Assembly (NCBI RefSeq): GCF_038396755.1
Contig: NZ_CP149822.1
Location: forward strand, 5,858,001-5,922,000
Length of the DNA stretch: 64,000 nucleotides
Source: Chitinophaga pollutisoli
GTDB lineage: Bacteria; Bacteroidota; Bacteroidia; Chitinophagales; Chitinophagaceae
Direction of reading: 5' to 3'
In this document: positions 46,311-53,374 of the stretch, one piece after another
Layout of the letters: every line of letters begins with the position of its first letter
Numbering within the stretch: the first letter of the stretch is position 1
Program-made: the position numbers and the translations under genes
The notes under the pieces: generated by a model
Told to the model about the DNA's origin: nothing
Databases searched by the model: none
What the model saw: the letters and a program-made list of their open reading frames with translations, nothing else

Positions 46311-46424
46311 CACCGGCAAGGCCGTAGGAAGCCTACTGGGATGGACAAGAAGGGCCCGCACCAAAAGGTACGAGCCTCCTCCTCTTCATCTCTCCCAGTT
46401 TGAATTTCCTACGTTCTGCCGGTG
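46311..46424. repeat. Long imperfect inverted repeat (possible structured RNA or MITE-like element)
   Basis: Three nested perfect blocks pair: CACCGGCA (46311-46318) with TGCCGGTG (46417-46424), GTAGGAA (46324-46330) with TTCCTAC (46406-46412), and ACTGGGA (46335-46341) with TCCCAGT (46393-46399), with small internal loops and a 50-base apical region that can pair further. GC-rich compared with its AT-rich surroundings. No gene overlaps it convincingly. Confidence 0.7.
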
Positions 46425-46493
46425 AGAATCAAAGAAGCAGCTCTAATTTCTTGCAGGGCTGCAATAATAGCGAATATAGGGAAATATTTTCAA

Positions 46494-46513
46494 TTTGGGG
46501 CGAACGCCCCAAA
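46494..46513. promoter_or_regulatory. 20-base perfect palindrome upstream of the XRE-SIR2 operon
   Basis: TTTGGGGCG and CGCCCCAAA flank a 2-base centre AA. It lies 44 bases before the XRE start. Without a T run it is not a good terminator; an operator for the adjacent XRE protein is the likeliest role. Confidence 0.6.
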
Positions 46514-46557
46514 GAATATTCCTCATTTTCTGGCATTTTAGAGTATTCGATATAATT

Positions 46558-46788
46558 ATGGAAAAATTTGAAAATGTAGAAGTGCTAAAAAAGCTGGGGA
46601 ATCAGATTCGGTTAATTCGAAAACGGAAGAAGTTGACTCTTGACGATGTTTCAGTGCAAAGTGGCATCGATACAAGTGATATCGGCAAAATTGAGCGTGG
46701 TGAAATTAATTTAGCTTTTATAACCCTATATCGAATAGCCAAAGGGCTCGATATAAAGTTATCTCTACTTTTAGACTACGAAGAATAA
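46558..46788 (+). CDS. XRE-family helix-turn-helix regulator
   Basis: The 76-residue product is a bare HTH_3 domain: LKKLGNQIRLIRKRKKLTLD, DVSVQSGIDTSDIGKIERGE, then LITLYRIAKGLDIKLSLLLD-type helices (residues about 10-70). Proteins of this size act as dimeric repressors. I start at ATG 46558, since the open frame from 46495 is inside the palindrome. It lies 33 bases upstream of the DUF4917 gene in the same direction and is probably the operon's regulator, keeping the SIR2 pair low until triggered. AT-rich, as the two genes that follow. Confidence 0.9.
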   Translation: MEKFENVEVLKKLGNQIRLIRKRKKLTLDDVSVQSGIDTSDIGKIERGEINLAFITLYRIAKGLDIKLSLLLDYEE

Positions 46789-46821
46789 AATTGCAAATTC
46801 TTTATAACGAATAACCTCAAA

Positions 46822-47856
46822 ATGCGTATATACGACTATAGCGATGTAAGAAAAAAGTTAGAGAATGGCACTTCTCACCTTTTATTAGGTAATGGATTTA
46901 GTATTTCTTTCAGTGATGTGTTTTCCTATGAGTCACTTTTTAAAAAGGCAGTTGATAATGGATTGAGTGATAATGCAATTAAAGTATTTGATTTATTGGG
47001 GACCAATAACTTTGAAGGTGTTCTTAGAGTTCTAAACAGTACGGCAGCCGTAGCAAGCTTTTATTACGATTTGGATGATAATGGGGACTTAATCTATGAT
47101 GATGTTAGAATTATTAAGGAAACTCTAATTAAGACCATTGCGGAATCCCATCTTCATCATACAGGAGAAGTGCCAAATAATGCAAAAGATTCATGTATTG
47201 ACTTCTTAATGCCATATAAATCGGTTTTTACAACTAACTATGATTTACTTCTATATTGGGTAAATATGCATAGTGGGGATAGACCTATTTTTGGGGATGG
47301 ATTTAGGGCTGAATTTGAAAACCCTGATGCTGAATATGTTGTATTTGCGGAAAGGCTTGGTGGCGATAAAGGAATATATCATTTACATGGTGCATTACAT
47401 TTGTATTTTTCTGATGGTTATATAAAAAAACATTGTTGGTCAAGAACTAAGCGCCCTTTAATTGATCTTATTAAATCTGGACTGGATAATAATAGTTTTC
47501 CATTATTTGTTGCGGAGGGCTCTCCTGAAAAAAAGGTAGAGCAAATAAATTCAAATGCATACTTATCCTATTGTTTGAGTAAACTTGGAAGAATTACTAA
47601 TAGGCTAGTTGTTTTTGGTAATACGCTTGGCGCTTCCGATGGACATATTGTTGACGCAATTGCTGATAATGATAAATTGATAGAGGTGTGTATTGGTCTA
47701 TATGGTGATGTTGACTCTCCCACGAATCAAGAGACAATTAAATCGGCCCAATCGATCTTGGACAGAAGAGCAAAGATGAATGTATTTCGGAAAAGAAAAG
47801 ATAAAGAACTAAACCTTATTTATTATAAAAGTGATTCCATTGATATTTGGAGTTAA
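46822..47856 (+). CDS. SIR2-like protein of the DUF4917 type
   Basis: The 344-residue product has SIR2-like nucleotide-binding features: HLLLGNGFSISFSDVFSYES (residues about 19-38), FTTNYDLLLYW with Asn near 139, and GIYHLHGALHLYF with His near 190-192, plus VVFGNTLGASDGHIVDAI late, matching the G-x-G/S region that closes these folds. The Asn and His are those used by SIR2-type NADases in defence proteins such as ThsA. Activity is inferred. Its TAA overlaps the ATG of the next SIR2-like gene (TAATG), so the two are made together. Codon use is AT-rich and differs from the chromosome. Confidence 0.82.
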   Translation: MRIYDYSDVRKKLENGTSHLLLGNGFSISFSDVFSYESLFKKAVDNGLSDNAIKVFDLLGTNNFEGVLRVLNSTAAVASFYYDLDDNGDLIYDDVRIIKETLIKTIAESHLHHTGEVPNNAKDSCIDFLMPYKSVFTTNYDLLLYWVNMHSGDRPIFGDGFRAEFENPDAEYVVFAERLGGDKGIYHLHGALHLYFSDGYIKKHCWSRTKRPLIDLIKSGLDNNSFPLFVAEGSPEKKVEQINSNAYLSYCLSKLGRITNRLVVFGNTLGASDGHIVDAIADNDKLIEVCIGLYGDVDSPTNQETIKSAQSILDRRAKMNVFRKRKDKELNLIYYKSDSIDIWS

Positions 47857-48797
47857 TGCCCACTATCACATTAAAATTATCCCAACTTATGTATACCCTA
47901 GTTTATGGAAATGGCTTTAATAGACTTAGTAAAGATTCAATATCCTGGAATGAACTATTGAAAAAAATTCACCCACTATTAGAATCGACTGAAAATATAC
48001 CCTACACTGTGATATATGAACAGATTTTGTTAGAGCGCCCTGCAGAACTTCCTAATATATTGAAGGACGAGGAAGGTCTAAAAGTATCGATTGCCGAGTT
48101 GCTCGCGAAATTTAAGACAAATGAGTTCTATGAGCACTTACTGGATTTGGCTTTACCAAACTATCTGACAACCAACTACGAACATTCTTTACAATCAACA
48201 TTTAAGGAGAAATTTAATGGAATGGTCTATGACAATAGTACTGAAGATGTATACAGTATACGTAGGAATTTTTCGTGTATTCAAGATGGAGTCGACTATT
48301 GTAAGATTTGGCACATGCATGGTGATGTAAGTCATCCAAAATCAATAATGCTAGGATTAGATCAGTATTGTGGTTCCGTTGGTAAAATAGATAACTACAT
48401 CAAGGGGAAATACGATTTGACGCTCAATGGTGAGAAGTTAAAGCCCGTAAGAATTGAAGAGAAGTTGAAAAATGAGAGTTTTGATTCATATTCATGGATA
48501 GATTTGTTTTTCTCAACACATGTATATATCATTGGTTTGTCTCTGGAATTTAGTGAGATCGATTTATGGTGGATTCTTAATAAGCGAGCTCGACTGCTTA
48601 AGGATAGGCTTATTGATCGGAATCGAAATTCAATAGTTTTTTATTCTAAAAGTGAGAAAGTTGAACGGGTGAAATTGATAGAATCATTTGGTATTACTGT
48701 CATACAAGGAAAGTCGAATCAGAGCTATGAGGATTTTTATATGTCAGCAATTAGAGATATCAAAAGCAAAGTTGGCAAAATGGAGGTAAATTCTTAA
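47856..48797 (+). CDS. Second SIR2-like protein of the module
   Basis: The 313-residue product has YTLVYGNGFNRLSKDSISW (residues about 13-31), YLTTNYEHSL with Asn near 107, KIWHMHGDVSHPKSIMLGLD with His near 152, and VYIIGLSLEFSEIDLWWIL, all in SIR2_2-type order. It is distinct from the DUF4917-type partner, not a duplicate. Both keep the presumed catalytic Asn and His. The ATG at 47856 overlaps the upstream stop; a TTG at 47847 and an ATG at 47889 are alternatives, the latter directly before the first strand. No extra domain (TIR, HerA, STAND, Argonaute) is attached or adjacent. Confidence 0.82.
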   Translation: MPTITLKLSQLMYTLVYGNGFNRLSKDSISWNELLKKIHPLLESTENIPYTVIYEQILLERPAELPNILKDEEGLKVSIAELLAKFKTNEFYEHLLDLALPNYLTTNYEHSLQSTFKEKFNGMVYDNSTEDVYSIRRNFSCIQDGVDYCKIWHMHGDVSHPKSIMLGLDQYCGSVGKIDNYIKGKYDLTLNGEKLKPVRIEEKLKNESFDSYSWIDLFFSTHVYIIGLSLEFSEIDLWWILNKRARLLKDRLIDRNRNSIVFYSKSEKVERVKLIESFGITVIQGKSNQSYEDFYMSAIRDIKSKVGKMEVNS

Positions 48798-48900
48798 CTT
48801 CAATTATTCTTACATTTTGACGATTGGTATATAGGTTAGCTTTGGGGTAAGCATAATGTATTTTGCATTATTCAACGACGGTTTCAAAAATATTCCCTGA

Positions 48901-48915
48901 TCCCAGCGGGATCAC
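48901..48915. repeat. attR: right-hand island direct repeat
   Basis: TCCCAGCGGGATCAC is identical to the repeat in tRNA-Lys; identity stops at once on both sides. Confidence 0.78.
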
Positions 48916-48919
48916 GAAG

Positions 48920-48941
48920 GTACGAGCAATCGTACTTTTTT
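48920..48941 (+). terminator. Terminator after attR, probably the original tRNA-Lys terminator
   Basis: GTACGA (48920-48925) and TCGTAC (48930-48935) form a stem with loop GCAA, followed by TTTTTT. It lies 5 bases past the right repeat, where the tRNA gene would have ended before insertion. Confidence 0.75.
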
Positions 48942-49053
48942 CGTTTAAATACGCCTGCTGGCATAGCTTTCACGAATTATTCCGTACAAAGTTGGGATCA
49001 AGTTGAAAAGTTGGGGGAAGCAGTAAAAAAGTGTTGTTTTGCATACTTTATCA

Positions 49054-49415
49054 ATGATCTCTGTGGACCAGTACTATCAACAACTCATCGAACCCCATTT
49101 GCCAGCCGGCATACTTGAATATTTTACCTGATCAAAATGACTCAATCGCCCAATGGGCTTCATATTTACCTGGAAGAACGCATTGGAGCTCCACTGGTGT
49201 ATAATGGCGTAAAACTCCATTCCAAAGGGCTTTTGGACGAGGTTAGAGTCCCGGATTTCCCTATCCGGGGCCCAAAGGTGACGCTGGTAATCAAACGCCG
49301 ACGATGGGGAATTGTGGAAACTGGTAATCCGATCAGCAGAGACTGGAATCTGGTTGCCGACGGAACTCGAATTACCCAAGAGTTCGGTATTTTTTTTAAG
49401 AAGACATTTAGATGA
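49054..49415 (+). pseudogene. ISAon1-type transposase, N-terminal ORF, frameshifted
   Basis: The first frame reads MISVDQYYQQLIEPHLPAGI followed by LEYF and then hits a stop at once; the next frame continues with MTQSPNGLHIYLEERIGAPL and includes SKGLLDEVRVPDFPIRGPKV, RRRW and DGTRITQEFGIFFKK. Together these match the N-terminal protein of ISAon1-type elements. One missing base after TATTTT (an expected GAC codon) explains the break. A T8 tract near the end (49390-49397) is where such elements shift into the second ORF. Clearly inactive because the partner ORF is also decayed. Confidence 0.75.
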
Positions 49416-49422
49416 TAGCGCT

Positions 49423-49776
49423 ATGAGCCCCGTCCAGTTGGAATAGCTTTTTCATGTTGATGGCAAACAACTTCAGCAGCAATATAAGCATCAACTGAGC
49501 GACTTTCCCTAATGGGAGCAGAAAGAACATGCAGAGCACTGAATGCTTTTTTGAACAAACTTTCAGCGCATATTTAAGCATTGATGAGACGGTCTTTTCC
49601 AGCGGAGAACTGTATACGAATGTGATCAATAAGCTGGCCAAAGGCCGCCGGGCTCTATTATAGCGATGATTAACGGGACACAAGCTGATTATTTAACTGA
49701 TATCTTAAAGAAGATATCAAAACGGCTGCGCAGCACGGTGCTGGAAGGGTTTTCGGTTGAAGGAGGGATCGAGTGA
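49423..49776 (+). pseudogene. ISAon1-type transposase, catalytic ORF remnant
   Basis: From ATG 49423 the frame reads MSPVQLE, a stop, then LFHVDGKQLQQQYKHQLSDF and more stops. Other frames continue the same protein: TFSAYLSIDETVFSSGELYT and, after another shift, SIIAMINGTQADYLTDILKK. The IDETxxSxGELYT block is the conserved start of the DDE domain of this IS family. At least three stops and two frame breaks show old decay, and the downstream half is absent, ending at the KAS III gene. It marks a second insertion next to the island boundary. Confidence 0.75.
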
Positions 49777-49782
49777 GCACGA

Positions 49783-50847
49783 TCACCAAATATAGGTAAG
49801 CGCATTGATATTCATTCCAGCACCGACTGAGGCAAACATGATCAAATCACCTTCAGACAATCGATAAGTTCCCAGCTCGCCACTCAGCACTTGATGTAAT
49901 AGTGTCGGGATTGTCGCGACCGAACTGTTGCCCATCGTAGCTATATTCATTGGCATAATATTTTCAGGAAGCTTTTCTATGCCGTATAATTCAAAGAACC
50001 TTTTAACAATAGCTTCATCCATCTTGTCATTGGCCTGGTGAAGGAAGATCATTTTAAGGTCACGAATATTCTTTCCGCTTTTGTCTAAGCAGTCTTTCAT
50101 GGCTTGCGGAACATGTTTGAGGGCATATTCATAAACCTTACGGCCTTTCATTTTGATAAAGAGCGGCTCAAGTTCATCGCCTTTATTGGTTCCTGCCGAA
50201 GTTATAAACGCCAGTTCTTCCGATGTATCAGATCTCATAGCGGTATTTACAATTCCGCTGTCGCCGCTTGCCTTCCTTTGAATGATGCAAGCGCCCGCTC
50301 CATCAGAAAATATCATGCTGTCGCGGTCAGATGGGTCGACAACGCGGGAAAGCGTCTCGCTACCAATAACAAGTGCCGTATCTGCATCGCCAGCCCTGAT
50401 AGCAAAATCAGCTTGGAGCAGGGCTTGCAGCCATCCCGGGCAACCAAATATGATATCATAGGGTATACAATTTACATTCCGGATCCCCAGATTATGCTTG
50501 ATGCGCGAAGCAATAGACGGGACCATATCCCGTGGTGCGCCATGGTATTTCATATCGCCATAATTATGGGCGACAATTATCAGGTCTATGGATTCCCGGT
50601 CTATTGCCGCATTTGCGATAGCTTCTTCGGCGGCCAAAGTGCCCATATCGGAAGCGACCATTCCCTCCGGGGCATACCGCCGCTGCTCTATCCCGGTTAT
50701 GGCTTTAAACTTTCGGATAATCGTTTCAGGTGATTGTTCGATTTCCGTATGATCTTCGTTATAGAAAATATGATTCAAAAAGTGCTCGTTTGTTACATTT
50801 TGAGCTGGAATATGGGCGCCGGTACCTGTTATTTTTGATCGAATCAT
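49783..50847 (-). CDS. Ketoacyl-ACP synthase III-like condensing enzyme
   Basis: The 354-residue product has a KAS III thiolase fold with the catalytic Cys in IIFGCPGWLQALLQAD, His in MIFLHQANDKMDEAIVKRF and Asn in ATMGNSSVATIPTLL, so the Cys-His-Asn triad is intact. Such enzymes start fatty-acid or secondary-metabolite chains by condensing acyl-CoA with malonyl-ACP; members of this longer subtype are often outside the housekeeping fab operon. It lies 104 bases downstream of the MaoC-type gene on the same strand, and the pair may form a short modified-acyl pathway. The true substrate is unknown. Confidence 0.88.
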   Translation of the reverse strand: MIRSKITGTGAHIPAQNVTNEHFLNHIFYNEDHTEIEQSPETIIRKFKAITGIEQRRYAPEGMVASDMGTLAAEEAIANAAIDRESIDLIIVAHNYGDMKYHGAPRDMVPSIASRIKHNLGIRNVNCIPYDIIFGCPGWLQALLQADFAIRAGDADTALVIGSETLSRVVDPSDRDSMIFSDGAGACIIQRKASGDSGIVNTAMRSDTSEELAFITSAGTNKGDELEPLFIKMKGRKVYEYALKHVPQAMKDCLDKSGKNIRDLKMIFLHQANDKMDEAIVKRFFELYGIEKLPENIMPMNIATMGNSSVATIPTLLHQVLSGELGTYRLSEGDLIMFASVGAGMNINALTYIW

Positions 50848-50951
50848 ATTGAAAACGGGTGTTTCTTAATCAGAATATGCTATTTCACAAGTAATACTGC
50901 ATCCAATTACTGTTAAACCGGTATATCACCGCAGACAACAGCTGTAACTTA

Positions 50952-51410
50952 TTAATTAAAATGATACAGGAATACGACATCGCCCGTATACACCGGTTTG
51001 TCTTTCCCCTTGAGTATCAAAATTGCTTCGATAACCGCTTTTACAGTTCCCCTAAGATTTGTTATTGATTTTACTTTGGCTTGCAATTGTACTTCACTAT
51101 CTACCAACACAGGCTCACAAAACCTGATGCTCTCAATCCCATAGTTAATCTCCATCTTTACATTTCTTACATCGGCAATCTGCTTCCATAAATAAGGAAT
51201 AAGCGACAATGTGAGATATCCGTGCGCAATTGTGGATTTAAAAGGGCCTTCGTTTTCTGCCCGCTGCTTATCCACATGAATCCATTGGTGGTCTAATGTT
51301 GCATCAGCGAATTTATTAATCTGTTCCTGACTGATTGTATGCCAACCTGAAACGCCCAGCACTTGCCCTTCAAAAGATTTGTATTCTTCAAAACTGCTAA
51401 TTACTACCAT
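50952..51410 (-). CDS. MaoC-like (R)-specific enoyl-CoA hydratase
   Basis: The 152-residue product has the hot-dog hydratase signature: ITQEQ-type helix ISQEQINKFADATLDHQWIH with the catalytic Asp and His in DATLDHQWIHVD, and GPFKSTIAHGYLTLSLIPYL. Single MaoC domains hydrate trans-2-enoyl-CoA to (R)-3-hydroxyacyl-CoA. Adjacent to a KAS III-like gene on the same strand, it may act on the same chain. No acyl carrier protein or reductase gene is seen nearby. Confidence 0.9.
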   Translation of the reverse strand: MVVISSFEEYKSFEGQVLGVSGWHTISQEQINKFADATLDHQWIHVDKQRAENEGPFKSTIAHGYLTLSLIPYLWKQIADVRNVKMEINYGIESIRFCEPVLVDSEVQLQAKVKSITNLRGTVKAVIEAILILKGKDKPVYTGDVVFLYHFN

Positions 51411-51599
51411 TGTGAATTTTATTTACAATTATCAAATTTAATGCACAAGTTTAATAATTGATATTATTTGAAGGAAAAAGTAGTGTTCCGTGTGAAGAAG
51501 GAAAGTTTTTCAGGTAATTCCAGGTTCCACGGATATGGTTCAGTAATGATAGGAAGGGATGCTGCCTTCCTCAACAGGGGGAAAATCAGCTACAGAAAA

Positions 51600-51607
51600 T
51601 AAATTTG
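51600..51607 (+). promoter_or_regulatory. Putative -7 element of the ars operon
   Basis: TAAATTTG matches TAnnTTTG and lies 17 bases upstream of the first ArsR operator, so a bound repressor would sit at or just after the transcription start. Confidence 0.4.
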
Positions 51608-51624
51608 GCCGGGTCTGAAGATTT

Positions 51625-51645
51625 ATCGTAATATTGCAATATTAT
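51625..51645. promoter_or_regulatory. ArsR operator 1
   Basis: TAATATTG-CAATATTA (51629-51644) is a perfect 16-base palindrome that overlaps the arsR start codon. The wider sequence ATCGTAATATTGCAAT (51625-51640) matches operator 2 at 15 of 16 positions. Confidence 0.7.
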
Positions 51646-51973
51646 GGGAGCCACCAAGACCGATTTATTCACCAAACAGCAAAACGACATCGCCAACATG
51701 GCTAAAGCACTGGCGCATCCCGCCCGCATTGCCATCCTCCAGCATCTAGTGAAGATCAACGCCTGCATCGGCGGCGACCTGGTGGATGAACTCGGTCTCG
51801 CCCAGGCAACCATTTCACAACACCTCAAAGAGCTGAAAGCCGTGGGACTGATCCAGGGCACCGTGGAAGGTACCTCCATCTGCTACTGTATCAACCCAAA
51901 GACCTGGAAGCAATACCGTGATCTTTTCGATAAATTCTTCGACAGCAGCATGATGGAGGGCAACTGCTGCTGA
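51644..51973 (+). CDS. arsR: ArsR/SmtB-family arsenic-responsive repressor
   Basis: The 109-residue product is a winged-helix repressor: NMAKALAHPARIAILQHLVK, DLVDELGLAQATISQHLKEL and GLIQGTVEGTSICYCINP, ending in MMEGNCC. Cys residues that could bind As(III) are in ICYC near residue 85 and the C-terminal CC; the classical CVC site in the recognition helix is absent (it reads INACIGGDL earlier). It is the first gene of the arsenic operon and likely represses it through the two operators. The operator overlapping its own ATG suggests tight autoregulation. Confidence 0.9.
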   Translation: MGATKTDLFTKQQNDIANMAKALAHPARIAILQHLVKINACIGGDLVDELGLAQATISQHLKELKAVGLIQGTVEGTSICYCINPKTWKQYRDLFDKFFDSSMMEGNCC

Positions 51974-51990
51974 TTTTTTTGCCCTTAATT

Positions 51991-52010
51991 ATCGCAATAT
52001 TGCAATTATA
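51991..52010. promoter_or_regulatory. ArsR operator 2, upstream of arsM
   Basis: ATCGCAATATTGCAAT (51991-52006) repeats the operator 1 sequence with one change and contains the palindrome GCAATATTGC. It lies between arsR and arsM, so arsM may have its own controlled promoter. Confidence 0.65.
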
Positions 52011-52027
52011 CGAACAATTACAATGCA

Positions 52028-52873
52028 ATGCCTACAGATCAGGAACTCAAAGACCTCGTACGCGAGAAATACGGAAATATCGCCCTGCAGGACAAGGAAA
52101 CCAACGAATCCTCCTGCTGCGGCGCCAGCTGCTGTTCTTCCGAAGTATATAACATCATGAACGAAGACTACAGCCAGCTCGAAGGCTATAACGCTGACGC
52201 CGACCTCGGCCTGGGCTGCGGCCTTCCCACCCAATTCGCCAAAATCCAGCCCGGCAATGTGGTGATCGACCTGGGCTCCGGCGCCGGCAACGACGCCTTC
52301 ATCGCCCGCGCTGAAACCGGGGAAACTGGAAAAGTGATCGGGATCGACTTCACCGACGCCATGATCGCCAAAGCGAGGAAGAACGCGGAAGTGCGCGGCT
52401 TCCATAACGTGGAGTTCCGCCAGGGCGACATCGAGCAAATGCCCGTCAGCGACAACGTTGCCGACGTGATCGTGAGCAACTGCGTCCTGAACCTCGTACC
52501 CAACAAAAACGGCGTTTTCGCTGAAATCTTCCGCGTCCTCAAACCCGGCGGCCATTTCAGCATCTCCGACGTGGTACTTACTGGTACCCTCCCCTACAGC
52601 TTGAAGGAAGCCGCCGAAATGTACGCCGGCTGCGTTTCCGGCGCCAGCCAGAAGGCAGAATACCTCGCGCTGATCTCCGCTAACGGTTTTCAAAATGTGA
52701 CCATTCAAAAGGAAAAGGTCATCACCATTCCCGAGGATATCCTTGGCAAATACCTCACGGCGGACGAGCTGGCAACCTTCAAATCAGAACAGGCCGGTAT
52801 TTTAAGTATCACGGTTTACGCAGAAAAGCCAATACCTGCAGCTGCATGCTGCGGCCCTGATTGCTGTTCATAA
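52028..52873 (+). CDS. arsM: Arsenite S-adenosylmethionine methyltransferase
   Basis: The 281-residue product has the methyltransferase motif VVIDLGSGAGNDAFIARAE, followed by the ArsM-typical GIDFTDAMIAKARKNAE, and Cys residues SSCCGASCCS near residue 35, NCVLNLVPNK and AGCVSGA, three conserved Cys positions used to bind arsenite. A Cys-rich tail AACCGPDCCS ends the protein. ArsM methylates As(III) to volatile or less-retained forms in the cytoplasm. The ATG at 52028 follows operator 2 by 17 bases. Confidence 0.93.
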   Translation: MPTDQELKDLVREKYGNIALQDKETNESSCCGASCCSSEVYNIMNEDYSQLEGYNADADLGLGCGLPTQFAKIQPGNVVIDLGSGAGNDAFIARAETGETGKVIGIDFTDAMIAKARKNAEVRGFHNVEFRQGDIEQMPVSDNVADVIVSNCVLNLVPNKNGVFAEIFRVLKPGGHFSISDVVLTGTLPYSLKEAAEMYAGCVSGASQKAEYLALISANGFQNVTIQKEKVITIPEDILGKYLTADELATFKSEQAGILSITVYAEKPIPAAACCGPDCCS

Positions 52874-52883
52874 AGGGAATCAA

Positions 52884-53361
52884 ATGCAAATCATCGCCTT
52901 GATGCCGGATCACTGGCCGGCAGTGAAATCCATTTACGAAAGCGGCATCGCTACAAGAAATACCACTTTTCAGACCACGGCGCCTGCATGGGACGATTGG
53001 GATAAAACCCTTACGCCCGCCTGCCGCCTGGTTGCGACCAACGGCGATCAGGTCATCGGTTGGGCGGCGATAACGCCCGTATCCGGCCGGTGCGTGTACG
53101 CGGGCGTCGGTGAAGTAAGCGTTTACATCGCCGACGGCGCCAGAGGCCAGGGCGTGGGCAAGGCCCTGCTTGCCGCCAGCGAGCAAAGCGGGTTCCGGAC
53201 CCCTGTAAGCAGTAATTTTCCCTGAAAATACCGCCACCATCAAGCTACATGAAAGTTGCGGCTTCCGGACAGTCGGGCGGCGCGAAAAGATCGGAAAAAT
53301 GAACGGCGTTTGGCGCGAAACGATTTTGCTGGAGCGCCGCAGCATTGAAATTGGTTTATAG
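52884..53361 (+). pseudogene. ArsN1-like GNAT acetyltransferase, frame broken
   Basis: The first frame from ATG 52884 reads MQIIALMPDHWPAVKSIYES and reaches the acetyl-CoA loop DGARGQGVGKALLAASEQSG, then stops after VSSNFP. The next frame continues IFPENTATIKLHESCGFRTV, then GRREKIGKMNGVWRETILLE and RRS, the expected end of ArsN1-type phosphinothricin/arsenical acetyltransferases, to a stop at 53361. One extra base near 53211-53220 (AATTTTCCC) explains the break; repaired, the protein would have about 158 residues. ArsN1 relatives acetylate arsinothricin or similar. Either recently inactivated or a base error. Confidence 0.8.
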
Positions 53362-53374
53362 AATTTAACAGTTT

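Larger units (their letters stand above)
42709..48915. mobile_element. 6.2-kb integrated genomic island at tRNA-Lys
   Basis: A 15-base direct repeat (42709-42723, inside the 3' end of tRNA-Lys, and 48901-48915) bounds the segment. The integrase gene lies next to the tRNA, base composition falls sharply inside (most from 44.2 kb on), and a terminator just past the right repeat looks like the tRNA gene's original one. Cargo: unknown protein, RES-Xre toxin-antitoxin, small unknown protein, long inverted repeat, XRE regulator and two SIR2-like proteins. No relaxase or conjugation genes are present, so transfer would need help. Confidence 0.8.

Noticed and set aside
46311..46424. Retron or CRISPR-related RNA as explanation for the inverted repeat
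   Set aside because: No reverse transcriptase or Cas gene is present in the island and there are no repeated units.
47856..48797. AbiH-type assignment for the second SIR2-like gene because of its GNGF motif
   Set aside because: The TTNYE and HMHGD motifs and their spacing fit SIR2-like folds better; AbiH should be kept as an alternative until a profile search is run.
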